A DNA stretch of 64,000 bases. Source: Leucaena leucocephala. Its lineage: Eukaryota; Streptophyta; Magnoliopsida; Fabales; Fabaceae. The notes under the pieces were generated by a model. It saw nothing but the letters and a program-made list of their open reading frames with translations, ran no database searches and was not told where the DNA came from. The position numbers were made by a program, and so were the translations under genes. This document shows positions 1-12,479 of the stretch, piece by piece (position 1 is the stretch's first letter; each line of letters starts with the position of its first letter). The stretch covers positions 10,129,001 through 10,193,000 of the forward strand of contig CM073515.1 in NCBI GenBank assembly GCA_037074615.1. Reading direction: 5' to 3'.

Positions 1-6
1 TTTCCG

Positions 7-2700
7 ATGGTAGCGTCTCCAGCTGTCGGTGCTCTGAGGCTATCTCTGATTACCGTTCGCTCCCTCTCATCTCCTTCCAATATTCGATCCTTCTTCACTT
101 GTTGTACATCTCGCAGGGTTTCCTCTCATAGATTTCGCGCTTGTTCGCATCCTCTTAATTCCTTCACTTTCAAGCAACTGCTTCCTCCAATAGGGTTGTC
201 GCGCCCCCAAGTAGCAGGTATTAATCCCTCGTAAGCTCTAAAATTACTTCATGATTTCCTTTCCGATTATTGGTGGATTTGCATATCGTTTTCGTTTTTT
301 CCCCTCCATTTCTGCTTGTAGGAACTTTTCACTCTGACTCTGAACGTAAAATTTTGGTTCCATTTAGTTTTCGCTGAGCAGCATGAAAAATGAAGCTGCT
401 TGTTTTCTGAGAAATTTTTATCGCCATTAAGGTGATAGAATTTTTGAACTGATAATTGGGAATCATATGCTTCGAGAGGGCATACTGAGCGTGGATGTGA
501 AGTGTTTACGGTCTCTCTTCATTATTTTCATGGAGTGGGGTAAACTATGTTGGCCGTTGATGGCGGTGGTCATTGGCTGCCAGTAAAACAGTTTTCTTTA
601 TTTCTTTTTTTTTTTTGTAAATAAGTAAAACTGTATTTTATAGACTATATTTAAAACTCTTTGGGGCAGATCTTTGGACAAGGTTTACATGACATTCATA
701 CTTTCTAATAATGAATTTCCAATTCTACACTCTGTCAGCTCTATGCAGCAGCAGCAGTGCTGAACCTGAAGCTGCTAGGGAGATCCTGGTGCAACACTTA
801 CTTGTTAAAGAAGATGACCAGAAGCTACTGTTGGATCTTCAGCAGAGAATCTCATCAGGTTAGGATGTATTATGTTTCGTATGTGGAAATCATAATTCAA
901 TCAAATTATTTAACGTTTCAAATTGAGTGTGTCAAAATTGACAGATGGGTGTTTATACGAAATAAAATTGTGAACTTTTTGTTCAGTCTGTATTTTATAG
1001 GTTATAAATTTGAAAGACACAATTTGGAGGACATTTTTCTGCTTTTTAACTTTCTAGTTCTTTGCTGCTATATCTGTACATCTTCAGGTGAAGACTTGAG
1101 TGATCTTGCCGTAGAATACTCAATGTGCCCATCTAAAGAAGAAGGAGGAATGCTTGGGTGGGTGAGAAAGGGGCAAATGGTAAGTTAATCAGATAGCACT
1201 TCGTTAAAAATCAACTGAAGTTAATTATCATATCTTTTATAATGGGTATTGAACATATGTGTGATGGTGATATTGTGATAGGTTCCTGAATTTGAGGAAG
1301 CTGCGTTCAATGCACCTTTAAACAAAGTTGTAAGGTGCAAAACAAAATTTGGATGGCACCTTCTTCAAGTTTTATCTGAAAGGTGTGTAACATTGGTCCT
1401 ATATTTCTACATTGGATATGCAACTGGTGAATAAGGTCTGGATGTTTATTCTCAGTCAGTATCATGTATTTATGCGTTGTATATTTGCTGATTTTCATGT
1501 AGGGAAGAATCTATTCTTCAAGACATTCAACCTGATGAGCTTCATACGAAAATTCAAGATCCCAACTTTATGGAGGAGGCACAATTGATTGATGTTCGAG
1601 AGCCTGAGGAAGTGTATGCTTTTATTTCATTAAACTCTAACTGATGTTGGGAATCGTTAAAATATATGGTTTTGTGACTGCATTTGTTTTACATATGTGA
1701 AAAAAAATTAAATTAAGTTTCATAAAGAGAAGAAAGTAAAAAGTTGATGTATTAACCAAGGTATTGAGAGCATTGCAACATTAAAGCTTTTTAAGCATTC
1801 CATGGAAAACTGGGTGGAAGATCTACTCCTATTTGTCCGTGAGATATTCATATAGAGGCTCTTCCCCTGTATTGTCTATTTTTCTTTCTTTAGTTTTCTT
1901 GATGTCCTCTCAGGTTGTTCTATTTACATGAATAACTTATTTCTGTTTTTCTACCACTTCCGGATATATTCCTTTTATACAGGGAGAAAGCATCTCTACC
2001 AGGTTTTAAGGTTCTTCCCCTCCGACAATTTGGAAATTGGGGACCTGATATCACTAGCACATTTGATCCTAACAAGGATACATATGTTTTGGTGAGTACA
2101 AAAATACCTATCTTAAGATGTTGTGTTTCCCAAGAGGAAGCTGGGAAACCAGCCTTGTAGTACTGTTTTTTTGGTTCTTTAAATTCAATTTCCAATTTAA
2201 ATTAATATTATCATGTCCTTTAAATTAAATATTTTGACTAAAAGGAATGCTTAGTAATAGCATCCTGCAATCCAAAATTTTGGCAGTCTCTTATCAAATC
2301 TGTGTTTCATTTTACAATTCTATTTGCCAACTTATACAGTAACTAAATTTTGGAAATGCAGTGTCATCATGGCATGCGGTCCTTGCAAGTTGGCAAGTGG
2401 TTGCAGTCACAGGTACAATGACTTTTCTTATTACCCGGCTCTAAATGCTCCCCTGGTTTCGGTTTTGTCTAAGGTTTTCCTTATCTTTCCAAAAGGGCCA
2501 TAGTGTATTTTTGTTGCTTTTCATTATTGCTGTTGGTAATGTGAACTTTTAACGAATGCACTACTGGACTGAGACCCCATCCACTTCTTTTTCTGATTGT
2601 GTTGGTGTTTGTGTTTTAGGGATTTAGAAGAGTATACAGTGTATCTGGGGGAATCCATGCATATGCTCTGAAGGTTGATCCATCTGTCCCTACTTACTAG
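7..2700 (+). CDS. STR12: Rhodanese-like/PpiC domain protein, chloroplast type
   Basis: Eight exons join in frame: 7-217, 739-858, 1088-1179, 1282-1382, 1503-1613, 1983-2091, 2362-2412 and 2620-2700, giving about 291 residues. Residues 1-70 are rich in Ser, Arg and hydrophobic residues, like a chloroplast transit peptide. Residues about 85-175 form a PpiC (parvulin) peptidyl-prolyl isomerase domain, with ILVQHLLVK at its start and GGMLGWVRKGQMVPEFE inside it. Residues about 190-285 form a rhodanese domain (QLIDVREPEE). Its active-site loop is CHHGMRS, with Cys249 as the predicted sulfur-carrying residue. The protein ends VDPSVPTY. The arrangement matches Arabidopsis AT5G19370. The physiological substrate of this family is not known to me. 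The reading frame is open back to the window edge, so a start upstream of base 7 cannot be excluded, and the promoter lies outside the window. The exon 5 donor at 1614 was chosen over the one at 1612 because only it keeps the EEVEKASLPGF frame. Confidence 0.9.
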
Positions 2701-4319
2701 TATATTTTATTTTCCTTACCTGGATGATGTCTTCATATAATAGATTTCTGTGTGCATGATATTCCATGTGTTTTTTATACTTGATAGTGAGATTTTGTTG
2801 GGAGAGATGGTAACTAGTGTAGCTTATTTTTGGGATTTCAAATAAGCATTTGAGGCAAGTAGTGTACTTTGGAATGAGTCTGTAATTTTCATATACTCTA
2901 CATTGTTTATTCTCATTTACTGGCCTCGCTGAGTTATTTTACATTTGAAGTCCAGCATTTTTTTTATAAAACAAATTTTAAGAAAGAGATTGAGTTCACC
3001 CACGATTTAAAGGCATGACTTCTAATTCATGATTCACGGGGAGTAGCCCAGGTAGGTATGTGTATGCATCCCGTTAATCCTGACTTTGGTAGTACTCTCG
3101 CTTCACTTAGTTGGGAAGATGTCTCCCCAACTATCCCGATGTTATCAGGAATCAAACCCTCTTCTTTTGGTGAGTGTACGACCCTTTGACTACTGAATAC
3201 AAAGACGATGGGTGAAGTCTAGCATTTGATAAGCGCATATAAATATTTTAGTTGATTGTACTACCAAGAGCAAGTGAAAGTATATTACTATTACCTCTTG
3301 TCCTTAATATAAAATTCACTTTATAGTTTAATTTTTTTATTAAAATGGACCTTAAGGACTGGAGATAGTATAAGAAAATGGATTTGGGGCTTATCATAAT
3401 GTGTGCTTATTATTAAAAGTGAGATTTGGACTGTATGAATCTAATTTAAATGATCCAAAATTACAAATTTATAGTTTTGTAGCTAAGAGCCAATGAAAGT
3501 ATGCTATAAATGGTGTTTCGAGTGGCACAGGCTATTGACTCAACTCATGTGGTTGTGTTCACTACAAAACTAGAAAATTTGATGTTGGTGTCAGGGAAGG
3601 GAATTGCTAATTTTAATGCCTGTTTTGGATGAAATTTCCTAACAATAAATTTAGGAAAGTTTAATTCTTACCATGAAAAAAAAGACAAAGGAAAAGGAAA
3701 TAAAGAGAGAAAATTTGAAGGGAAAGATTCATCAATGTCAACTGGTTGATGAAAAAATGGATCAGGTGGATATAAACAAATGAAACTAAGCTTTGTCTAT
3801 TATACTACTATTATGAGATTCTAAAGAAGATACTTAATAAAAAAATCTCAATGAGCTGAGTAGTATAAATATGTTATTATTGTTCTATATTAGAACTTGT
3901 TATTATTAGCTCATAAAATTGTCATTGAGATTTTTGAATAATTAAATCTATTATTTAAGATCTCAACCATTCCTCCAATTTTAAATGACTTAAAAAGGGA
4001 TCAAAAATAAAATTGGATAAACCACATGGGTTGTTGGGATCTTGCTGAGGACAAATTGCATTCAATCTGTCTATAACTATTTTCAATATGATTAATTACA
4101 TGAAAAGCCAAATTATTGTGGCGCTAAAAAATTATTCTATTTTGTTAACAAATTATCCAAATTTGAGCTGAACTGAGAGAAAACTTCTTGTTTTTTTTTT
4201 CCATTCATACGACTCAAATTCAAGATACAAACTCTAAAGTTTCTCAATACTCAACATCTTTAGGAAGAAAATTATCCTATTTGTGCCAGCAACAGATCAA
4301 TTTTTGCCCCTAAATCAGT

Positions 4320-4337
4320 ATGCATGCATGCATGCTT
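4320..4337. promoter_or_regulatory. RY-type (CATGCA) repeat cluster upstream of CPK
   Basis: A short run of alternating GCAT units gives three overlapping CATGCA hexamers about 450 bp upstream of the CPK start codon. CATGCA is the known RY motif bound by plant B3-domain factors. The run is also a simple microsatellite, so function is only a possibility. Confidence 0.3.
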
Positions 4338-4709
4338 GTAAAGTTTTAAGAGTTGTAGGAGAAGACAATCATTACTTGTAATACAAGTAACAACCCCAAT
4401 AATCTCTTTGTTTTTATGTAGGATAAATACCTTATGACTTCAAGTTCTGTACCTTTTGATTATTTTCTTGTCCGAAAAATCCTCTTGACCTTTGTCTCAA
4501 TAAACAGACACAACAATGACTCTTTCAATGACCACCCTAAAATCTCTCTCTCACCATTATTAGCCCATACACACTCATTTTCTCACACACTTGGACTTAA
4601 TTGCTTTCCCCCCCAATTTTATTATTAAAAAAAAGAAATTTAATTTCATTACTCTTTTTTTTTTGTACAATTGTCCAAACACATACACGGTCTTCACCAA
4701 CCTTCAATA

Positions 4710-4779
4710 TTATTTCTCCTCCTCGCTCTCCCTCTCTCTCCTTGCCTCCCTCTCTCTCTCATCCCTCCCTCCCTCCGCC
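4710..4779 (+). promoter_or_regulatory. CT-rich 5' UTR of the CPK gene
   Basis: Almost pure C and T runs (ctctccctctctctccttgc and ccctccctccctccgcc) lie directly before the ATG at 4780. Pyrimidine patches of this kind are common at plant core promoters and leaders. The transcription start cannot be placed from sequence alone. Confidence 0.5.
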
Positions 4780-7700
4780 ATGGGCAACTGTTGCTCTGGC
4801 AACGACACCGATGCCCCGGCCGCTGAAGCGGAGGTCGCCAAGGGAGGATCCACAAACAACAACAACTCCCAAGGAGGCAGCAACACCGGAGGAGGTAGGG
4901 GAGGAGAAGGTGGTGGTGAGGCTTCCACGGAATCATCCCCCACCCCTAATCCTCCTCCGTCGAAGGCCACGAAACCCGGCCCGATGGGCCCCGTCCTCCA
5001 GCGTCCCATGGAGGACGTAAAAGCCACATATAACATCGGGAAAGAGCTCGGGAGAGGACAATTCGGAGTCACGCATTTGTGCACGCATAAAGCCACCGGA
5101 CAACAATACGCGTGCAAGACGATCGCGAAGAGGAAGCTCGCGAATAAAGAAGATATCGAAGACGTGAGGAGGGAGGTTCAGATCATGCACCATTTGGCGG
5201 GACAGGGGAACGTGGTGGAGCTGAAAGGAGCGTTTGAAGATAAACATTCGGTGCATCTGGTAATGGAGCTGTGCGCCGGCGGCGAACTGTTCGATAGGAT
5301 CATCGAGAAGGGGCATTATACAGAACGAGCGGCGGCGTTGTTGATGAGGACGATAGTGCAGATCGTTCGTACTTGTCATTCCATGGGCGTTATTCATAGA
5401 GATCTTAAGCCTGAGAATTTCTTGCTCTCGAATAAGAAGGAGGATTCGCCTCTTAAAGCCACCGATTTCGGATTATCCGTTTTCTACAAAGAAGGTTTTG
5501 ATTTCTCTCTGGTATCTTCCTCTTTCATGATCATGCATGAGATTTTCGTTTTAAGTTTTAACAATAAAAGGAAAAAAATAAACCATCTTAATTCATCAAA
5601 GAAAATATATACAAATGAGTTTCATTCATAATTCATAGATGAGTTAGATATTTCTCAAACAAAATTTCAAATTCTGGGTTTTGTAAATAATAAAAAATAT
5701 TACTGAAAAATCCTCCATTAGACCTAGGTTCTCGAGCAAGTGAAATTCATCTTTAGGCATTTGCAACATATTTTCTACTATTTGCAAATAGTTTTCCTTA
5801 TACATATAGTTAAAGATAGATTGCAAAGAGTTGCACCTGTCTGAAGGTTACACTTGGATTTTTAAACAAATTTTATGTATCATTGAGCAATAAATTTTAT
5901 AGTAAAAGAGTTTTTAGCAATTTTTTTTCTAAAAAAATTACAAGAGGAGCTTTCTGTTTGACCTCTAATATTATTTAAATTTCAATAAATTGGAAATATC
6001 AAATGATGCAAGATTTATATATTCAATAATGTTGATACATGAACAAGTATTTAATAACATTTTTTTTTCACAAAATAAATTGTTGAAACAGGGGAGACAT
6101 TTAAAGATATCGTTGGGAGTGCATATTACATAGCTCCAGAAGTATTGAGGAGGAAATATGGGCCAGAAGTTGATATTTGGAGTATTGGTGTGATGCTCTA
6201 CATTCTTCTTTGTGGTGTTCCTCCTTTTTGGGCAGGTTCATTCATTGATTAATTAATCTCTACTTTGTATACAAAAAATTAATCTCTACTCTTAATTAAT
6301 TATTAATTACCCATATATAAACATATATTGATTGATAACAATTTTTTTTGTGTGAAATGGATTATATATTATTATATTATGACATCCAGAATCTGAGCAT
6401 GGAATCTTCAATGCCATATTAAGAGGCCACGTAGATTTCTCAGCTGATCCATGGCCATCCATATCACCTTCAGCTAAAGATCTTGTCAAGAAAATGTTGA
6501 ATTCTGATCCCAAGGCCAGGCTCACTGCCCACGAAGTTCTAAGTGAGTTCATTATAATCATTATAATAATATATGTATATATTATTTCACCATTTGAAAT
6601 GACAATAATGATACTAATAATTAGATTAAGTAACCAGATAATATATCAGGCTGGCTTAATTAGGGCTTTTCACTACTCATGAACTGGTTTTGTTGAACAG
6701 ATCATCCATGGATTAAGGAGGATGGAGAAGCACCTGATACTCCTCTTGATAATGCTGTGCTCAACAGGCTCAAGCAGTTCAGAGCAATGAACCAATTCAA
6801 GAAAGCTGCTTTAAGGGTATATTATATTAATTAAGACTTATTTAACTAATAAATAAGTTTAAAATGCTAGTTAATATGACATATTTTGTCTAAAATACCC
6901 TAATTATCTTCCTTAATTCTCTCATTCCCTCTCTTGATTATTGTTGAGGGAGTCTCAATAAGGTTAATTTAAAAAAGAATTGAAAAATATAGAAAAAAAG
7001 TTTTATAGTTAGGATTAAGATTAGCTCCCCAATTAATTCATATATTAAGGATCGGAGGAATATAATATATTAGAAAAATGAATTTGTATGTCTCTATAGT
7101 TTCATCTTATCTTAATCATGTCCTTATAGATTACAGATTAAAAATCAAGTAAAAATATAAGGATTTGATAAAAAAAAAACTATAGGGACCAGATTAAAAT
7201 CAAATAAAACTATAAGGAACTAAATATAGGGACTTGATTAAAAATTAGGTGAAACTATTGGGACCTGCAAATTAATTTTTTCTATTATATTATATTAGGA
7301 TTCTTAACGCTTTTGTTTTCCCTGATTAATTAATTAAGATTAAAAATGTGGAAATGAGTACAGGTGATTGCTGGGTGCCTATCAGAGGAAGAAATAATGG
7401 GATTGAAGGAAATGTTCAAGAACATGGACTCAGATGGCAGTGGAACCATTACAGTAGAAGAGCTCAAGCAAGGCCTTGCTAAACAAGGAACCAAACTTTC
7501 TGAACAAGAAGTTAAACAATTAATGGAAGCTGTAAGTAATTAATTCTTTTCTCTCTTTTATATATATTTTCATCACAATTTTTATTTTTAATAAAAACCC
7601 ATTATTGAATATATGTTTTTGGTGTACAAAAAATTACACACTGCAGGCTGATGCAGATGGCAATGGGACCATAGATTATGATGAGTTCATCACAGCAACG

Positions 7701-8579
7701 ATGCAGATGAACAGAATGAACAAAGAAGAACATCTCTTCACTGCCTTCCAATACTTTGATAAAGATAACAGCGGGTAAATTAATTAATTCCCAATATTAA
7801 TTAATATTATTAATTAAAATATATATTTAATACAAATTAATTGTATTATACAAACTGTATTACTTGGTGTTAAAAATCAGGTACATTACCATTGAAGAAA
7901 TGGAACAAGCTCTCAAGGACTTCAACATGCTTGACGGCAGGGACATCAAAGATATCATCTCAGAAGTTGACTCAGATAATGTAAGCCCTTCATTTAATAA
8001 TCAATTAACACCCAATTTTCATGTTATGTATATATGTATATTTTGTTTCTTTGATTGTCATTTGATCCAAAAATAACTTGCATTTTAACAGATTTATCCC
8101 TTAAATGACTCTAAAATCTTTAGATAAAGATTGTGAAAGTACTCTAGCTAGGTATATAAGTACTGATGCAATAATCTAATCATTAATATAAGATATATTT
8201 AACTAATTTTATTAGATTATAGAAGTTAGTTTAGTTAATATGATATATTTTTTATAAAACACCCAAATCATATTCCTTAATTTTCTCACTGTATTTCTTA
8301 ATTATTGTTAAGGAAGTATCAATAAGGGTAATTTAGAAAATAATTAATAAATATAAAAAATATGTTTTATATTTTAAACTAATATCAACTCCCCAATTAA
8401 TTCATATATTAAGGACGGGAGAAATACTTTGTTATAAATTTTATGAAATTGTTTTAGTATATAATTTACTATATATCTGTTCACAGGATGGAAGGATAAA
8501 CTATGAAGAGTTTGTAGCAATGATGAGAAAAGGAAACCCAGAAGCTATAACCAAGAAGAGACGTGATTCATGTGTTTAA
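4780..8579 (+). CDS. CPK17/CPK34: Calcium-dependent protein kinase, CPK17/CPK34 type
   Basis: Eight exons: 4780-5494, 6092-6235, 6390-6542, 6701-6816, 7364-7531, 7647-7774, 7881-7980 and 8487-8579, giving about 538 residues. The start MGNCCS has Gly2 for N-myristoylation and Cys4/Cys5 for palmitoylation, so the kinase is probably membrane-anchored. A Gly/Asn/Pro-rich variable region runs to about residue 80. The kinase domain has GRGQFGVTHLC, ATP-binding Lys113, catalytic Asp208 in HRDLKPEN and Asp229 in DFGLS. A junction and autoinhibitory segment (about 340-376) follows, then four EF hands starting at Asp398, Asp434, Asp470 and Asp505, all with acidic ligands intact. The protein ends in a basic tail (KKRRDSCV). 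Calcium binding should release autoinhibition. In Arabidopsis the CPK17/CPK34 pair acts in pollen tube growth; the same role here is inference. The downstream ATG in the 5' leader frame belongs to noncoding sequence, because only MGNCC gives the family N-terminus. Confidence 0.95.
6838..7072 (+). repeat. Dispersed repeat copy 1, CPK intron 4
   Basis: This stretch and 8205-8433 in intron 7 are recognisably the same sequence in the same orientation. Shared blocks include agttaatatga.atattt, gattattgtt.aggga.gt.tcaataagg and ctccccaattaattcata followed by tattaagga. The right end (ggatcggaggaata) resembles the end of Stowaway-type MITEs. No clear left terminus was found. Confidence 0.65.
8205..8433 (+). 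repeat. Dispersed repeat copy 2, CPK intron 7
   Basis: Second copy of the repeat in intron 4 of the same gene, diverged by substitutions and small indels and ending in tattaaggacgggagaaat. Two related insertions in two introns of one gene suggest independent MITE insertions or a local copy event. Confidence 0.65.
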
Positions 8580-11500
8580 TCATCTTATATCATCACTTCA
8601 TATATATTTTTTTCTTTATAAGGTTTTAGTTTGGGAGAGACTTCCATTGAGGGAAGCTAGCTTTATGGCAACAAAGGATCATCATCATCAATTCACCATC
8701 CATCATCTTTATCTTCAACACTATCATCATCATCATCTGGGATACAGTGTTTCATCACTAAGTTAAAGTGAGAATTTTGTCAAATTTCTTGAAATTATAT
8801 TATTATTTTTCACTGTTGGACTTTCAGAGAGACAGTTCTCTAATCATATCATGTGACAGAGATAAAAGGATAACGTCTGCATGACAGATCAAAATTTAGA
8901 TTCTCTAAAATACTTACCTACGATGAAGTAGAGAGAGATAGAAACAAAATAGTGAAAACCTCACGTTTGAATATATAAATTTACATAAGTGTCTATCTCT
9001 ACTTCGTCCCTTGTATCAAGGATTCTGGCGAATTTGATGGATCAATCAGTTGGCATGCATAATGATCATTAATTATCGTCTAAGCAATCCAACAGTCAAA
9101 AGTCAATGCTTGAATTAACTTTACATATATTTCTTGCTTTATGGGATTGTGATTGAACTTGCAGGTGAAAGAAGTATCTTTGATATTCATGCATTCATAT
9201 ATTATATATATCTCTTGATATTTAGAAGGAGAGAGATATATATGGGAAGGAGCTTGTGAGGATGATGAGGAGAATAAGCAAATCAATATTGAAGTGTTTG
9301 GCGCCAAGAAATGAGAAAATTATCTTAAAAAATTGATGTTTGTTTGTCTTGGTTGGTTGGTTTTTTTCTTTTCTGTGAAATATTATTGTAACAAGTCCCA
9401 TGCTGTTATTTGTTGTTTCTCCCGTAGTAATTTAAGTGTTTGAAAAATTCTTGAGCAAATCCGATCTACAAATGATAGGTAACATCAATTCCATTGTTGT
9501 AAATGAGTATTTATTATTTAACAATGTCAGAACTCAGAAATGAGTTAAATTCCCCCACGGGAAAAACATGTATAAGAAACATGTACGTGTACTATTTATT
9601 ACTATTGGTTTGATTTAATTATTTATCTTTAATATTAGTTTATATATAATTTACATTCCCTCTTCATTTGAAGATCTTGTAACATTTTGGCAATATTCAT
9701 TAATTGGATCTATATATTCATATCATAGTTTAATCTCTTAAATTTATCCAAATTTTAATTTTAATTCCTCAAATTTTAAACTTTAAAAATAATAAATTAT
9801 AAGAATTAATATTTTAAATTTAAAAGATTAAATTAAAAAACTAAAACTAAATTGAGAACAAATTTAAAGACCAAAGATGATACCCTTCACATGAAATCAA
9901 ACCAATTGGAATGTATAAATAACAAGATTTGTTTGTTATTTAAATCGACTTATTCAATTCAATTTAATTTTAGTTTAAAATTATATCCAATTAAAAACGA
10001 CATGCTTTCTTGTAGACCTTGTATTAGGAGCATTCGATTTTTCTTTTTCTTTTTTTGAAAAACGAAGTATGTAATTAGATAAATTACTGAACTATCTACA
10101 CTTGAAAAATATCACTTAAATGAATAATAATTAAATTGTGATAATGCTATAGAAGAATTTTGCTTTTATGTGATATTGATAACTTTTTTTAAAAAAAAAA
10201 AATCAATTCAGGGGAAACCCACACTTCTCACTGTCTTAAAAGATATGTTCACAAACACTGCTTCTACAAATTTATCCAAAATGTCTACAGCGTATCCTAT
10301 CCTCTACACATCACTTTGAGCAAAGCCTCAAAACCTCATTTACTGATAAGAGGTATGTAACCATTACTAATGAAGAATTACACAAATCTCAGAAAAATTA
10401 TATTAAAAAAAACTAAATTTGCTGAAAAATTTATAAATACATGCAACCAACTACTAGTATTAAAAAAATGCGGCTTAACAAGACTAGGTAGGATTGAGAA
10501 CACGTAAAACCATAAACAGAGTTCCAAGAGCTGCTTAGGCTACCCCAAGAACAGAATACAACAACCAATTCTTTGGGAAGTTTGGTGGGGGAAAACTTAC
10601 TTTTGATTATGGTCCATAAAAAATATAGAAAAGTGAATATTTTGATATCCAAATGTTCTTCCCTTTTCAACAGTAGTAATAAACAGGATACAACATTCAT
10701 ATTTCAATTTGTAAAGATAAAAATAACTGAAAGACTAAACTAAGATTTTTTTTACTGAAAAACTAAGATACACTCTTCCTGTTTCTAAGGTTTTTATATT
10801 GGTAGTTGCATCTGTAAACATACAGGGAAAAGGAAAATGCTAATATCCCTATAGAAATTCACACCCTTATCCTCTACAATAATTTCTAGCAAAATTGAGA
10901 GAAATTAGAAGCCCTTTTCAACCCAAATTTCAATTCAAGGTCTTATTGGCTCTAATGTATATGGACACCATTCTTCTATTCTTTTACTCTTTCCCTTACT
11001 TAGTTTCTTGGGTATTATTAAAGTGATCCTTTCATCCAACAAAAAAGTTCGGTTCATTCCAGCTATCCTTCTGTATTGTGGCGCAAAGCACACAAACCAA
11101 ATCATGGCCATTTATATGTTTGATTTTTGTGGGGCAAACTAAACCAAATCAACAACTCCAAACAATTAAAAAAATTTTTTGCAACTAGACAAATCTACTA
11201 AATAGCTCAGGCATAAGAAAGGCATCTAATGATTGGAGATATTAAAGGAATCAGGTATATGACTCCATCAATGAGAAGTGTCTAGCAGCTACACTGAACT
11301 ATACGCTAGAAGAATTTCTAGGAAAACTCTTGTATATCATTGTAGTTGTAATCATGAAATCCATCCAGAGTACAGAATTTGCACTTTCAATTGCAAGAAA
11401 ATGAGTAGCAGGCAAATTAAAACACATAACTGACACATTTAGAGGGCAATGTTAAGTCTTATCTCAGTCCAATCTAAGTATCACAGAAGCTGGGCGGCAT

Positions 11501-12104
11501 AATGGCGTATATCTTTAGGCTCATAAAAGAACAACCAGTAGAGTAGGAAAGGTAGTGAAAAAAAGAAATGAAGTTTGAATTGGAACGAAGTAACCATTTT
11601 CTAAGCTTGAACAATTTATCTAAGTGCAATGTGACTAACTCTGATTTGATGCTTACCTTGCTATTGAAAATAAAGATTAAACTTTTTCCTGACTATCCAA
11701 ATAAAGAGGATTCTTGGGTATTGAAAATAAAGATTAAACTTTTTCCTGACTATCCAAATAAAGAGGATTCTTCGGGGATCTAACTTTATCAAGAGAAAAG
11801 TTCCTGATAGGATCAAAAACCATGCTGCTAAAACCTATGCTAAAGTTTTTACGATTTCAACTCATCTTAAGCATGCAATCATGTATAAATGTTACATCAC
11901 AGTGCAGAGTTATCGTCTAAACACTCCTAGAAAAAAAGAAGTAAAAGCATCAGATATTAATCTCCACAAACGGCATATCATATAACGCTTAATACACCCT
12001 CCAATAGAACAATTAGGAGTCCCAACGACCGAAAATTCACCAATTCCCAAAGTACAGATACACAGAAACCCTAGAATTTCCTATATGGGATTCGTTATGT
12101 CAGA
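8580..12104. other. Intergenic, convergent 3' ends of CPK and SF3B6
   Basis: The CPK 3' UTR begins at 8580 and has a CAT-rich stretch at 8677-8745. The SF3B6 3' UTR runs leftward from 12104. No conserved coding exon was recognised between them. On the minus strand a donor-like sequence (caaggtaagc) lies near 11655, so a 3' UTR intron of SF3B6 is possible. The open frames at 9080-9307 and 10431-10700 on the minus strand match no family I know and look like chance. Confidence 0.5.
11662..11775. repeat. 57-bp tandem duplication
   Basis: Two nearly identical units begin at 11662 and 11719 (tattgaaaataaagattaaa at each start, ending near aaagaggattctt). They differ by only one or two bases at the junction, so the duplication is recent. 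It lies about 350 bp downstream of the SF3B6 stop codon. Confidence 0.9.
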
Positions 12105-12479
12105 CTACTTATCTTTGGTGGAGACACCGTACTTCTCTTGCATCCTAGCAATCTCTTCCTCCTTCTTCTTCTGATCGAACTTCTTGCCCATCTTCGCCTG
12201 CTGATAATAAAGCACAATCAGGTAACGATTAGCGACGTTGAAGCCAGAGAGGTGATCGACGGCGGTTTTGGCGTCGTATATGTCCTCGTAGACGACGAAG
12301 GCGGTGCCACGTGTGTCCTTGTTGGTTCCTATGCGAATCTGCCGAATCGCCCCGTACTTGCCAAAGATATCGTACATCTCCTCGCTGGTGATATTGAAGG
12401 GTAGGTTCCGAACGTAGAGAACGCGGTTCACCTCCGGCGGCAGCCGAGTGTTACCCTTACGGAGGCTGATCGTCGCCAT
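12105..12479 (-). CDS. SF3B6: Splicing factor 3B subunit 6 (p14/SF3b14a)
   Basis: A single uninterrupted 124-residue frame, the usual size for this family. It has one RRM domain, residues about 18-95, with RNP2 at VLYVRNLPF and RNP1 at RGTAFVVYE. A basic C-terminal helix (KKFDQKKKEEEIARMQEKYG) follows. In animals and yeast p14 sits in the SF3b part of U2 snRNP, binds SF3B1 and lies near the branch-point adenosine; the same role is expected here in the plant nucleus. The ATG at 12479 follows a leader with no other in-frame ATG. The gene converges with CPK, as AT5G12190 does with CPK17 in Arabidopsis (from memory). Confidence 0.95.
   Translation of the reverse strand: MATISLRKGNTRLPPEVNRVLYVRNLPFNITSEEMYDIFGKYGAIRQIRIGTNKDTRGTAFVVYEDIYDAKTAVDHLSGFNVANRYLIVLYYQQAKMGKKFDQKKKEEEIARMQEKYGVSTKDK

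Larger units (their letters stand above)
2701..4779. other. Intergenic region between STR12-like gene and CPK
   Basis: No coding exon is visible. The first part should hold the 3' UTR of the upstream gene. Bases about 2985-3220 are less AT-rich than their surroundings and read like a degenerate dispersed repeat, with a segment resembling a tRNA B-box (gaatcaaaccct), but no termini were found. The last few hundred bases should be the CPK promoter and 5' UTR. Confidence 0.5.

Noticed and set aside
2985..3220. Possible tRNA or SINE in the spacer after the STR12-like gene
   Set aside because: Only a loose B-box resemblance; no A box, poly-A/T tail or target duplication found.
4694..5397. Several overlapping frames on both strands across CPK exon 1
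   Set aside because: They are shadows of the GC-rich kinase exon; only the MGNCCS frame gives a conserved protein.
10431..10700. Minus-strand 89-codon hydrophobic frame near the SF3B6 3' side, with an alternative frame reading NWLLYSVLGVA then stop then AALGTLFMVLRVL
   Set aside because: The alternative frame looks protein-like but is broken by a stop, has no secure upstream exon and matches no family I recognise. Not strong enough to call a gene or pseudogene.
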